Positions 24,844 to 32,828 of a DNA stretch of 43,441 nucleotides are shown here, in pieces; position 1 is the stretch's first letter; each line of letters opens with the position of its first letter. The notes beneath the pieces are model-generated. The model was not told the origin of the DNA. It did not search any database and saw nothing but the letters and a program-made list of their open reading frames with translations. Location of the stretch: positions 1 to 43,441 of the forward strand of contig DATBBR010000128.1 in NCBI GenBank assembly GCA_036270875.1. The letters run 5' to 3'. Both the position numbers and the translations under genes were made by a program. The stretch comes from Acidimicrobiales bacterium. GTDB lineage: Bacteria > Actinomycetota > Acidimicrobiia > Acidimicrobiales > AC-9.

Positions 24844-25970
24844 CGATCCGGCATGGCCCGGCCGGCATACGGGCGGCCTCGGGCGTCGACTCGGGCCGGT
24901 TGGCGCATGATCTCGGTGTAGATCTGCACGTATCGCTCGGCCAGCCTGTCCATGGCGAAACCGCCGGCTCTCGCCTCGCCGGCGATGGCCAGCCGCTCCG
25001 CCAGCCCGCGATCCTGCAGGGCAAGGCGCAGCGCAGCAGCGAGCGCGTCCACGTCACCGGGTGGCACCAGCAGGGCGTCGCGACCGTCGCCAGTGACCTT
25101 GCGGTAGGCGGGAAGGTCGCTGGCCACGATGGCCGTGTGTGCTGCCATCGCCTCCAGCAGCACCACTCCGAAGGACTCCCCGTGCAGCGAGGGTGCGCAG
25201 AAGACCTCTGCGCCCCGGAGCCGGGAGGCCACCTCCGAGTCGCCGATCCGCCCCAGCCACTCGATCCGGGTGTCGGCGAGCGTCCGCTGGCGCAGCTCCG
25301 CGGTCTGTGGGCCCTCACCCACCATCCACAGGCGGGTGTCGGGCGGGAGCCGGCTGAAGGCCGCCAGCAGGGTCTCGACTCCCTTCCGGGGCTCGTGGCG
25401 GCCGATGAAGACGATCGTGGGACCAGCCGTCGGCCACGCCGTGGCCTTGGCGAACCGCTCCGTCTCGATCCCGTTGAACACCGGCTCGTAGACGCCGCCG
25501 AGGGCCGCCTGCGCCGTCGCCTGGGCGTCCGCCGACACGGCGCAGCGCCAGGCCAGAAAGGCCACGGCGGTCCGGACCAGCGGACGCAGCACCGAGTACG
25601 CCAAGCTGGCGCCCGAACGATGGAACGTGCCGACCATGGGCCGGTCGCTGTACAGAAGGGTCGTCAGGGCCGGACCCGGGGCGAGCGGCTCGTGCAGGTG
25701 CACCACGTCGAAGTCCTCGTCGCGGAGCGTCCGAATCGTTCGCAGCGCGCAGGGCAGGTCGGGCGCCAGCGGCGCCACCGAGCCGTTGCCCGCCAGCGGG
25801 ATCGACCGGCCGAGCGGCGCCACCCCGCCGTCGGGCGGTGGCCCATCGCACGGCGCCAGCACCCGCACCTGGTGGCCCTGTGACCGCAAGGCGCGCGCCA
25901 GACCCAACACCTGGCCCTGCACGCCACCGGGGATCGTCAAGCTGTACGGGCACACCTGGGCGACGCGCAC
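24840..25970 (-). CDS. GT4 glycosyltransferase, PimA-like
   Basis: 376 residues, GTG start. The GT-B fold is visible: the N-terminal half has VCPYSLTIPGGVQGQVLGLARAL and DFDVVHLHEPLAPGP, the C-terminal half has IVFIGRHEPRKGVETLLAAF, VGEGPQ and the donor-binding APSLHGESFGVVLLEAMAA. These align with phosphatidylinositol mannosyltransferase PimA, which adds the first mannose from GDP-mannose to PI at the cytoplasmic membrane. The position upstream of pdxS also fits pimA. Substrate is inferred, so no gene symbol is given. TACCGT lies 6 bases before the GTG. The C-terminal 20 residues (VDARGRPYAGRAMPDR) are unconserved. Confidence 0.85.
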   Translation of the reverse strand: MRVAQVCPYSLTIPGGVQGQVLGLARALRSQGHQVRVLAPCDGPPPDGGVAPLGRSIPLAGNGSVAPLAPDLPCALRTIRTLRDEDFDVVHLHEPLAPGPALTTLLYSDRPMVGTFHRSGASLAYSVLRPLVRTAVAFLAWRCAVSADAQATAQAALGGVYEPVFNGIETERFAKATAWPTAGPTIVFIGRHEPRKGVETLLAAFSRLPPDTRLWMVGEGPQTAELRQRTLADTRIEWLGRIGDSEVASRLRGAEVFCAPSLHGESFGVVLLEAMAAHTAIVASDLPAYRKVTGDGRDALLVPPGDVDALAAALRLALQDRGLAERLAIAGEARAGGFAMDRLAERYVQIYTEIMRQPARVDARGRPYAGRAMPDR

Positions 25971-25976
25971 GGATCA

Positions 25977-25982
25977 ACGGTA
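25977..25982 (-). promoter_or_regulatory. -10 box for the PimA-like gene (leaderless candidate)
   Basis: TACCGT (TANNNT) on the minus strand ends 6 bases upstream of the GTG at 25970. Confidence 0.35.
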
Positions 25983-26122
25983 GCCCCGGGCCACCAGGGC
26001 CGTTACCGCCGACATCGCCGCCTCCGGTCCGAACCCGTGGTGAACAGGAGCTTTCGGCTGGGTGAAGCATCTCCGCCCGAGGCGCTCCGTGTCGCGATAC
26101 CCACGGCAAATCCACAAGTTGT

Positions 26123-26142
26123 GCCCTGGATGCACACAGGGC
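26123..26142. promoter_or_regulatory. Inverted repeat upstream of the PhoU-domain gene
   Basis: GCCCTG (26123-26128) and CAGGGC (26137-26142) flank 8 bases. A TACCCT hexamer (26151-26156) follows, about 32 bases before the ATG at 26189. The repeat would overlap the -35 region, so it may be an operator; it is short and could be chance. Confidence 0.3.
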
Positions 26143-26188
26143 GCCCCGCCTACCCTCACGATTCGTCTACCCGAGGGAGGGCGCCGCC

Positions 26189-26869
26189 ATGACCGTGCTT
26201 GGCCAAGTATCCGGCGAGCAGTCGGGGCTTCATCAGACCACCTTGGTCGAACCTGCGAGCGATATCGACGCCCTCGACGGCCAGGTCATTCGCCTGTTCA
26301 GTCTGGTGGCCGAGGGCATCACGGGGGCGACGACCGCGTTCTTGGCCAGTGCCCGCCAGGCCGCCGCGCTGCTGGTGGCCGAGGAGGAGGAGGTCGATGC
26401 CGTCTTCCACTCTGTGGAAGACCTGATCCGAGCCGAGGTGGTGTCCCGCACGCCCCCGTCGGAGCCGCGACTGGCGCGCCTGCTGGTGATCCTCCAGATC
26501 GTGCCCGAGCTCGAGCGCAGCGGGGATCTGGTCGACCACATCCGGTGGCGGGCCAGGCAGGGCCTGGCCCGGTCCCTCACGCCGACGAGCCGTGACCTCG
26601 TGGAGCGCATGGGCCATCGGGCGACGATGATGTGGAGGGCCGCCTCCTCGGCCTACCTCCAGCGCGACCGGACGATGGCCGAGCGCCTCCGCCGCTGGGA
26701 CGACGAGCTCGACGACCTCCACGTGACGCTGACCGTCGAGCTGGCGACGACCGCGCTTCCCGTGGCAACCGCCATCGAGATGGGCCTCGTCGCCCGCTTC
26801 ATGGAGCGGCTCGGCGATCATGCCGTGAACGTGGCCCGGCGGCTCGAGACCCTGCCAAGCGGCGCATGA
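26189..26869 (+). CDS. PhoU-domain protein
   Basis: 226 residues with a GGGAGGG ribosome binding site 8 bases upstream. The sequence is almost all helical, with two PhoU-type three-helix repeats. The first (about 25-115) has IDALDGQVIRLFSLV and the metal-site-like ELERSGDLVDHI; the second (about 125-220) has LHVTLTVELA and FMERLGDHAVNVARRLE. ExxxD and ERxGDHAxN are hallmark metal-binding motifs. PhoU proteins modulate Pst phosphate transport and PhoR signalling. No pst or pho genes are nearby, so its target is unknown. It overlaps the next gene by 4 bases. Confidence 0.85.
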   Translation: MTVLGQVSGEQSGLHQTTLVEPASDIDALDGQVIRLFSLVAEGITGATTAFLASARQAAALLVAEEEEVDAVFHSVEDLIRAEVVSRTPPSEPRLARLLVILQIVPELERSGDLVDHIRWRARQGLARSLTPTSRDLVERMGHRATMMWRAASSAYLQRDRTMAERLRRWDDELDDLHVTLTVELATTALPVATAIEMGLVARFMERLGDHAVNVARRLETLPSGA

Positions 26870-27243
26870 TGAGCTCTCCCCCCTCTTCCGAGAGCATCGA
26901 GCTCATCGAACGGGCCCGTTCACACGCCATCTGGGCCCGACGCCACCTCCTGGCCTACGACCCCGGCGGTGACCATGGGGGCGACCTCCTCAGAGCGCAG
27001 CGGCTCCTCGCGGCCGCCAGCCAGGCCCTGGGCACGGCGGCGATGGACTCGACGCTGCCGACGAACGTGACCAAGGCCCTGGTCGATTCCTGGGCTGGGC
27101 TCGACGCCTTCCTGCTCGCGGCCGGGGAGCTCGACGAGGAGCCGTGCGGCGCCGACGCCTATCCGTTCCTCCGGCGCGCCGCGACGTTCCTCATCGAGGC
27201 GCTTCCCGCCCGTGACGTACGGATCCGGGTCGGGGCGGACTGA
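26866..27243 (+). CDS. Small helical protein coupled to the PhoU-domain gene
   Basis: 125 residues from ATG 26866, which overlaps the upstream stop (ATGA). A longer frame within the PhoU gene is rejected. The sequence is predicted all-helical (IELIERARSHAIWARRHLL, ALVDSWAGLDAFLLAAGELDEE) with no membrane segment or known motif. It resembles no family I can name. Tight coupling suggests a partner of the PhoU-domain protein. Confidence 0.65.
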   Translation: MMSSPPSSESIELIERARSHAIWARRHLLAYDPGGDHGGDLLRAQRLLAAASQALGTAAMDSTLPTNVTKALVDSWAGLDAFLLAAGELDEEPCGADAYPFLRRAATFLIEALPARDVRIRVGAD

Positions 27244-27276
27244 GCCAGCCTGTCCCGCCCTACGGGTCGAGTCCGC

Positions 27277-27624
27277 TCAGACCTGGGCCAGGACCTCGTT
27301 CAACGTGGCCGTGCTCGTGCTCCACACCTGCCGGGCCACGTCGATCGTCGGTGCCGCCATCGGCTCGACCGGGCTCGACTTCACGAACGACTCGGCCGTG
27401 TCCAACGTGGCCAGGACGATGGTGTCGACGGCCTGCACGACACCGGTCATCGCCGTGCGGGCGACATCCATCCCCTCGGTCGCCAGGGCGGCGGTCGAGA
27501 GGACGATCTGGTCGGTGAGCTTGACCTCGCCGTTGGACGGGCCCTGGCCGTCTCCCGCGGGCATCAGGGAGCGTCGGGCTGCGCTGCGAGCGGCCTGCGT
27601 GGACTCCTGCACCGGTGTGTCCAT
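27277..27624 (-). CDS. Phasin-like small hypothetical protein
   Basis: 115 residues with an AGGAG ribosome binding site. After a polar N-terminus (1-40), residues 41-115 form an amphipathic Ala/Thr/Val-rich helix pattern (VLSTAALATEGMDVARTAMTGVVQAVDTIVLATLDTAESF). This recalls phasins or other apolipoprotein-like helices, but there is no specific motif. It converges on the 26866-27243 gene and diverges from the DJ-1-type gene. Function unknown. Confidence 0.6.
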   Translation of the reverse strand: MDTPVQESTQAARSAARRSLMPAGDGQGPSNGEVKLTDQIVLSTAALATEGMDVARTAMTGVVQAVDTIVLATLDTAESFVKSSPVEPMAAPTIDVARQVWSTSTATLNEVLAQV

Positions 27625-27744
27625 GGTTACGCCTCTCCTCTCCGTGACTGGCCTGGTCGGGGCGACCGCTCGTCACCCTAGAAGGCTGGGGTGGCGAAAT
27701 GGTTACCTTCAGATGAGCAACGAACGAAGCTGTCATTGCATCTG

Positions 27745-27750
27745 TAAGGT
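27745..27750 (+). promoter_or_regulatory. -10 box for the DJ-1/PfpI gene (leaderless candidate)
   Basis: TAAGGT (TANNNT) ends 6 bases before ATG 27757. No other ribosome binding site is evident. Confidence 0.35.
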
Positions 27751-27756
27751 CGGACC

Positions 27757-28287
27757 ATGGCTCTCTCAGACAAGACGGTCCTGCTGCTCGCCGCCGATCT
27801 CTTCGAGGACATGGAGCTGCTCTATCCGTTGTACCGGCTCGCCGAGGAGGGCGTGGACGTCACGACCGCCGGGCTCGACGATCACCCGGTCACCGGCAAG
27901 AAGGGCCACGGACCCGTGCCCGTCGACGCCACGGTGAACGATGTCAGCTGTGACGGCTTCGACGCGCTGATCATTCCCGGCGGTTACGCGCCCGACAAGC
28001 TCCGTCGCTCAGAGGCCGTCCTCGAGCTGGTGCGCAGCTTCGACACCGCGGCGAAGCCGATCGCCTTCATCTGCCATGCCGGCTGGGTCCCGATCTCGGC
28101 CCAGGTGGTCAAGGGTCGGCGGGCGACGAGCGTCGATGCCATTCGCGACGACATGGTCAACGCGGGGGTCGACTGGGTCGACGAGGCGACGGTGGTCGAC
28201 GGAAACCTGATCTCGGCCCGAACCCCCGCAGACTTGGGGCCCTGGATGAAGGCGCTGCTCACTGCGCTCGATGCCGAGACGGGTTAG
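27757..28287 (+). CDS. DJ-1/PfpI-family protein
   Basis: 176 residues. Class I glutamine-amidotransferase-like fold with VLLLAADLFEDMELLYPLYRL (acidic residue near the nucleophile), DALIIPGGYAPDKLRR and the nucleophile elbow AFICHAGW, where Cys is followed by His. Members include stress-induced proteases, glyoxalases and chaperones. The full CHAGW motif and the conserved Glu argue for an active enzyme of the YhbO/PfpI type. It lies just upstream of the PadR-YceI gene but is separated by that gene's own promoter. Confidence 0.88.
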   Translation: MALSDKTVLLLAADLFEDMELLYPLYRLAEEGVDVTTAGLDDHPVTGKKGHGPVPVDATVNDVSCDGFDALIIPGGYAPDKLRRSEAVLELVRSFDTAAKPIAFICHAGWVPISAQVVKGRRATSVDAIRDDMVNAGVDWVDEATVVDGNLISARTPADLGPWMKALLTALDAETG

Positions 28288-28335
28288 CCCCCAGGTCGGC
28301 GCCGTCGAAGATACGACGTCAGAGCCACCCGACCA

Positions 28336-28365
28336 TTGACACCTCCGGCCTGTTCCAGCTATGAA
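28336..28365 (+). promoter_or_regulatory. Promoter of the PadR-YceI gene
   Basis: TTGACA (28336-28341), an 18-base spacer and TATGAA (28360-28365). The -10 box ends 8 bases before ATG 28374, so transcription would start at the initiation codon. This is the only promoter in the window with a consensus -35. Confidence 0.6.
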
Positions 28366-28373
28366 AAGCAGCG

Positions 28374-29408
28374 ATGGCGACGGCGAGCCGTCGAACAGCC
28401 GAAGACGCAGCGGGCCCTGATCGTCTGCCACCCACCCGTTGCCAGTTCACGCTGGTGCCGCCGCGGCACTTTCTGTATCCCGCCATCCTCCTCCTCCTTG
28501 CCGAGAAGCCACGCCACGGCTATCGGCTGATCGAGCCGCTCACGGCCCTTGGGTTCGGTCCAGTCGAGCGCCCCCAGGTCTACCGGGCGCTCGCCGAGCT
28601 CGAGCGTGACGGTCTGGTCCGCTCCTGGCTCGAGCCACCAACAGCGGGTTCGGCCCGTCACGTGTACGCCCTTACGGCAGAAGGCCAGCAAGCCCTCGAG
28701 GCCTGGATGTCGGTGATCGCCCAGGAACGGGCCAGCCTGGATCTTGTGCTCGAGAAGTACTGGTACTGCAATGCCCACAGGCTGGCCGTCGTCAAGACGG
28801 TGCCTGGCGAGTCGGTGGAGCGAACGTCGCCGGACACATCAGACGAATCGGTCAACGGCTTCGGGCATCCGGCCGAGGTCGGTCCAGCCGGGGAGCGGCA
28901 CCGTTTCGACGTCATCAACGACCGTTCGGCCGTGGTGATCGAGGCCAGGTCCAGCATCGGGCCGATTGCCTTCGGGACGACGGGGGTGCGGGGTTGGATC
29001 GACGCCGAGCTCCTCGACGGGCTCGTCGCCGTGGACAGCTCTCCCACGGCGTGGCTGGAGGTCTCGCTCGAGCAGCTCAGCTCGGGCAACGCCCTCTACG
29101 ATGCCGAGCTCCTCAGCAGAGCCGACGCCCGCCGGTTCCCGACCGCGGTTGTCGACCTCCATCAGGTTTCTCGCATGGGAGACGGCAACCGATACCAGCT
29201 CGAAGGCGACGTGACGTTCCACGGCGTGACCCGGCGCCTTGGTGGCGCCGTGACCGCGGCCCTGCTCGATGAGGGCACGATGATCGTGACGGGCGAACAG
29301 ACCGTCGACGTCCGGGACTTCGCCATGTCACTCCCGACGATGCCGCTGCTCAAGATCTATCCCGACGTGAAGGTGCACCTGCACGTCGAGGCCGGATTGG
29401 CGATCTGA
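28374..29408 (+). CDS. PadR-type DNA-binding domain fused to a YceI domain
   Basis: 344 residues. N-terminal PadR winged helix (about 33-112: FLYPAILLLLAEKPRHGYRL, PQVYRALAELERDGLV, YALTAEGQQAL). A linker (about 130-174) follows, then a complete YceI domain (about 175-341) with SSGNALYDAELLSRADARRFPTAVV, FHGVTRRLGG and GEQTVDVRDF. YceI folds are lipocalin-like barrels that bind polyisoprenoid chains; PadR domains are repressor-type DNA binders. The protein is thus a candidate one-component regulator sensing a lipophilic ligand. There is no signal peptide. Its YceI part is clearly related to the free YceI protein at 36757-37269. The 29414 gene begins 5 bases after its stop. ATG 28374 is chosen from the promoter; GTG 28455 is an alternative. 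Confidence 0.88.
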   Translation: MATASRRTAEDAAGPDRLPPTRCQFTLVPPRHFLYPAILLLLAEKPRHGYRLIEPLTALGFGPVERPQVYRALAELERDGLVRSWLEPPTAGSARHVYALTAEGQQALEAWMSVIAQERASLDLVLEKYWYCNAHRLAVVKTVPGESVERTSPDTSDESVNGFGHPAEVGPAGERHRFDVINDRSAVVIEARSSIGPIAFGTTGVRGWIDAELLDGLVAVDSSPTAWLEVSLEQLSSGNALYDAELLSRADARRFPTAVVDLHQVSRMGDGNRYQLEGDVTFHGVTRRLGGAVTAALLDEGTMIVTGEQTVDVRDFAMSLPTMPLLKIYPDVKVHLHVEAGLAI

Positions 29409-29413
29409 CGGCC

Positions 29414-29689
29414 GTGGGAATCCTCGTCGCCTTCGCCGTGGGGTACGCCCTCGGCGCCAGAGCTGGTACCGAGGGGCTCGAGGAGGTGGCGGCGTCCATC
29501 CGGGTCCTGCGGGACTCCGAGGAGTTCGAGGCCCTCGTCTCGGCGTTGCGGTCGTACCTGAGCCATGCCCTCCAGGAGCTGGGCGAATCGCTCGCTCCCG
29601 AGACCCAACGGCCCCAGACGGTCACCGACCTCCTCGGCCGCCTGCGGAACCCCGTGGCCGGCATGGATCCTCCCTCGCGCGGCGCCTGA
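29414..29689 (+). CDS. Small protein with Gly/Ala-rich hydrophobic N-terminus
   Basis: 91 residues, GTG start 5 bases after the PadR-YceI stop, so probably co-transcribed with it. The N-terminus (GILVAFAVGYALGARAGTEGLEEV) has the GYxLGARAG pattern common in small actinobacterial proteins of unknown function, followed by a helical region and a Pro-rich end. The hydrophobic segment is short (about 15 residues) and may be a membrane-associated helix. No function is assigned; its position between the regulator and the hydrogenase genes suggests a linked role. Confidence 0.65.
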   Translation: MGILVAFAVGYALGARAGTEGLEEVAASIRVLRDSEEFEALVSALRSYLSHALQELGESLAPETQRPQTVTDLLGRLRNPVAGMDPPSRGA

Positions 29690-29733
29690 CCGGGCTCGGG
29701 TCCGGCGGGTCGTCCCGCACTCCGCTCCCGGCC

Positions 29734-29758
29734 CAATGGGTACCGAACGCACCCATTG
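29734..29758. promoter_or_regulatory. Operator-like inverted repeat upstream of hhyS
   Basis: CAATGGGT (29734-29741) and ACCCATTG (29751-29758) form a perfect 8-bp inverted repeat with a 9-base spacer. The right half overlaps the -35-like TTGACT (29756-29761). That is the expected place for a repressor or activator site. The PadR-YceI protein encoded just upstream is the obvious candidate binder, by inference only. Confidence 0.55.
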
Positions 29759-29784
29759 ACTGCGCCTGCCGACAGCATTAGATC
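29756..29784 (+). promoter_or_regulatory. Putative promoter of the hydrogenase structural operon
   Basis: TTGACT (29756-29761) with a 16-17 base spacer to TTAGAT/TAGATC (29778-29784). The leader to GTG 29876 would be about 86 bases and ends in a GGGAGG ribosome binding site. Confidence 0.45.
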
Positions 29785-29875
29785 AACTTCCAGACTTCCG
29801 CCGAGCCGGGCGCGTCCGCGGTGGCGGCCACGCGGTGGTCTGCAGTCAGTGTCGGCTGAGCGCGGGAGGTGCGGA

Positions 29876-30928
29876 GTGACGACGGTAGAAGCCCCACCCG
29901 ATGAGACCGTGGTCCATCTGCTGTGGATCAACGCCGGGCTGAGCTGTGACGGCGACTCGGTCGCCCTGACCTCGGCGACCCAGCCGACGATCGAGGAGAT
30001 CGCGCTCGGTGCGCTCCCCGGGCTGCCCAAGGTCGCGGTGCACTGGCCCCTGATCGACTTCGAGTGCGGGCCGGAGCAGGGCGCAGACAACTTCATCGAG
30101 TGGTTCCACAAGGCGGACCGCGGCGAGCTGGAGCCATTCGTGCTGGTCGTGGAGGGGTCCATCCCCAACGAGTCCATCAAGTCAGAGGGCTACTGGTGCG
30201 GGTTCGGCAACAACCCGGCTACGGGCCAGCCCATGACGACGAGCGAGTGGATCGACCGGCTGGCTCCCAAGGCGCTGGCCATCCTGGCCGCCGGTACGTG
30301 TGCCACCTACGGCGGGATCCACGCCATGGCCGGCAACCCGACCGGCGCCATGGGTGTGCCCGACTATCTGGGATGGGACTGGAAGTCCAAGGCCGGCCTC
30401 CCGATCGTCTGTGTGCCCGGGTGCCCGACCCACCCGGACAACCTCTCGGAGACGATCCTCTATCTCCTGTACCAGGCGGCCGGACAGGCTCCGATGATCC
30501 CCCTTGACGAGGCGCTCCGGCCGCGCTGGCTGTTCGGCGCCACCGTGCACGAGGGCTGCGACCGCGCCGGTTACTACGAGCAGGGTCAGTTCGCCACCGG
30601 TTACGACTCGCCGACCTGCCTGGTGAAGCTCGGCTGCTGGGGGCCGGTCGTCAAATGCAACGTCCCCAAGCGGGGATGGATCAACGGCATCGGCGGGTGC
30701 CCGAACGTGGGCGGCATCTGCATCGCATGCACGATGCCCGGCTTTCCGGACAAGTTCATGCCCTTCATGGACGAACCCCCTGGCGCCCACGTCTCATCGA
30801 CCGCCAGCTCCATCTACGGCAAGCTCATCCGCACCCTTCGCGGCGTCACCGAGAAGACCGTCGACGAGGAGCCCAAGTGGCGCAAGCGAGGGCGCGAGCT
30901 GACGACCGGCTACCGCCCGCCGTGGTGA
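29876..30928 (+). CDS. hhyS: Group 1h [NiFe]-hydrogenase small subunit
   Basis: 350 residues from GTG 29876, which follows GGGAGG at good spacing; the in-frame upstream extension lies in the promoter region and is rejected. The N-terminal iron-sulfur motif is CDGD (Cys24, Asp27) in place of the usual CxxC. This matches the known Asp-ligated proximal cluster of the actinobacterial-type hydrogenase of Ralstonia eutropha. Further cluster Cys lie in AGTCATYGG, CVPGCP, HEGCDRAGYYEQ, KLGCWGPVVKC and GGCPNVGGICIACTMPGFPD. No Tat signal peptide is present, so the enzyme faces the cytoplasm. This class oxidises trace H2 and passes electrons towards the quinone pool. Confidence 0.95.
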   Translation: MTTVEAPPDETVVHLLWINAGLSCDGDSVALTSATQPTIEEIALGALPGLPKVAVHWPLIDFECGPEQGADNFIEWFHKADRGELEPFVLVVEGSIPNESIKSEGYWCGFGNNPATGQPMTTSEWIDRLAPKALAILAAGTCATYGGIHAMAGNPTGAMGVPDYLGWDWKSKAGLPIVCVPGCPTHPDNLSETILYLLYQAAGQAPMIPLDEALRPRWLFGATVHEGCDRAGYYEQGQFATGYDSPTCLVKLGCWGPVVKCNVPKRGWINGIGGCPNVGGICIACTMPGFPDKFMPFMDEPPGAHVSSTASSIYGKLIRTLRGVTEKTVDEEPKWRKRGRELTTGYRPPW

Positions 30929-31007
30929 GCCGACGAGGAGAACCGAGGAACGCGGACAGGACCGACCGAACCCAGCCAACAGGGCGCCCAAGGGAGGCAT
31001 GAGGAAG

Positions 31008-32795
31008 ATGGCCACGAAGCTGCGGGGAGAGAAGACCGACGAGGCTCGCACCGGGCTCGTGGAGATGTCATGGGATCCGATCACGAGGATCGTCGGCAGC
31101 CTCGGCATCTATACGAAGATCGACTTCAGCAAGAAGGAGGTCGCCGAGTGCTACAGCACGTCGTCGATCTTCCGCGGCTACAGCATCTTCATGAAGGACA
31201 AGGACCCGAGAGACGCCCACTTCATCACCAGCCGGATCTGCGGCATCTGCGGCGACAACCACGCCACCTGCTCCTGCTACAACCAGAACATGGCCTACGG
31301 CGTACGCCCACCGCATCTCGGAGAGTGGATCGTCAACCTCGGTGAGTCCGCCGAGTACATGTTCGACCACAACATCTTCCAGGAGAACCTGGTGGGGGTC
31401 GACTTCTGTGAGCGGATGGTCAAGGAGACGAATCCGGGCGTCCTGGACATGGCCAACCGCACCGCGTCACCCCACGCGGGCGACCACGGCTACCGCACCA
31501 TCGGAGACATCATGCGGTCGCTCAACCCCCTCGCGGGCGAGTTCTACCGCGAAGCGCTGCAGGTGAGCCGCGAGACACGGGAGATGTTCTGTCTGATGGA
31601 GGGCAGGCACGTCCACCCGTCGACGCTGTACCCCGGCGGCGTGGGAACGGTCGCCACCGTCCAGCTGTTCACCGACTACCTGACCCGGTTGATGCGGTAC
31701 GTCGAGTTCATGAAGCGTGCGGTGCCGATGCACGACGATCTCTTCGACTTCTTCTACGAGGCCCTCCCCGGGTACGAGAAGGTCGGCCAGCGGCGTGTGC
31801 TCCTCGGCTGCTGGGGCAGCCTCAACGATCCCGAGTACTGCAACTTCCAGTACCGCGACATGACCGATTGGGGACGGCGGATGTTCGTGACCCCCGGCGT
31901 GGTCGTGGACGGCAAGCTGGTGACCAACGACCTCGTCGACATCAACCTCGGCATCCGGATCCTCCTCGGCAGCTCGTACTACGAGGATTGGGGGGACCAG
32001 GAGATGTTCGTCAACCGCGACCCGCTGGGCAACCCCGTAGACCGTCGTCACCCCTGGAACCAGCACACGATCCCCAAGCCCCAGAAGCGGGACTTCGACG
32101 ACAAGTACAGCTGGGTGATGTCACCTCGTTGGTTCGACGGCAAGGACCATCTCGCCCTCGACACCGGTGGCGGTCCGATCGCCCGCCTGTGGTCGACGGC
32201 CCTCTCCGGGCTGGTCGACATCGGTTACGTGAAGGCGACCGGCAACAGCGTGGTCATCAACCTGCCCAAGACGATGACCAAGCCCGAGGCCAGGTTCGAG
32301 TGGAAGATCCCCCAGTGGAGCAACGCCATCGAGCGAGACCGGGCCCGCACCTATTTCCAGGCCTACGCCGCCGCCTGTGCCCTTCACTTCGTGGAGAAGG
32401 CGCTGGGCGAGGTGCGCGCTGGCAACACCAAGACCTGGGAGCCGTTCAAGGTACCGGAGGAGGCCATCAGCTGCGGCTTCACCGAAGCCGTGCGCGGCGT
32501 CCTGTCCCACCACATGGTGATCCGGGGCGGCAAGATCGCCAACTATCACCCGTACCCCCCGACGCCGTGGAACGGGAGCGTTCGCGACGTCTACGGGACA
32601 CCCGGGCCATACGAGGATGCCGTCCAGAACACCCCGATCTTCGAGGAGAACAAGCCGGAGAACTTCAAGGGAATCGACATCATGCGCGCCGTTCGGAGCT
32701 TCGACCCCTGCCTGCCGTGTGGGGTCCACATGTTCCTCGGCAAGGGCAAGGTGTTGAAGAAGCTCCATTCGCCCACCATGATGAACACGCCGTAG
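31008..32795 (+). CDS. hhyL: Group 1h [NiFe]-hydrogenase large subunit
   Basis: 595 residues from ATG 31008; AGGGAGG (30991-30997) is 10 bases upstream, so this start is preferred over ATG 30999. The L1 motif RICGICGDNHATCSC (Cys78, Cys81) and the L2 motif DPCLPCGVH (Cys568, Cys571) supply the four nickel-iron ligands. A 21-residue tail after His574 (starting MFLGKG) is expected to be cut off by the maturation protease. The sequence SSYYEDWGDQEMF and HPWNQHTIPKPQKRDF are typical of the class. It forms the catalytic dimer with hhyS, 79 bases upstream. Confidence 0.96.
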   Translation: MATKLRGEKTDEARTGLVEMSWDPITRIVGSLGIYTKIDFSKKEVAECYSTSSIFRGYSIFMKDKDPRDAHFITSRICGICGDNHATCSCYNQNMAYGVRPPHLGEWIVNLGESAEYMFDHNIFQENLVGVDFCERMVKETNPGVLDMANRTASPHAGDHGYRTIGDIMRSLNPLAGEFYREALQVSRETREMFCLMEGRHVHPSTLYPGGVGTVATVQLFTDYLTRLMRYVEFMKRAVPMHDDLFDFFYEALPGYEKVGQRRVLLGCWGSLNDPEYCNFQYRDMTDWGRRMFVTPGVVVDGKLVTNDLVDINLGIRILLGSSYYEDWGDQEMFVNRDPLGNPVDRRHPWNQHTIPKPQKRDFDDKYSWVMSPRWFDGKDHLALDTGGGPIARLWSTALSGLVDIGYVKATGNSVVINLPKTMTKPEARFEWKIPQWSNAIERDRARTYFQAYAAACALHFVEKALGEVRAGNTKTWEPFKVPEEAISCGFTEAVRGVLSHHMVIRGGKIANYHPYPPTPWNGSVRDVYGTPGPYEDAVQNTPIFEENKPENFKGIDIMRAVRSFDPCLPCGVHMFLGKGKVLKKLHSPTMMNTP

Positions 32796-32828
32796 TCCGG
32801 GCTCGGGGTGTCCGCTCGACGAGGACCG

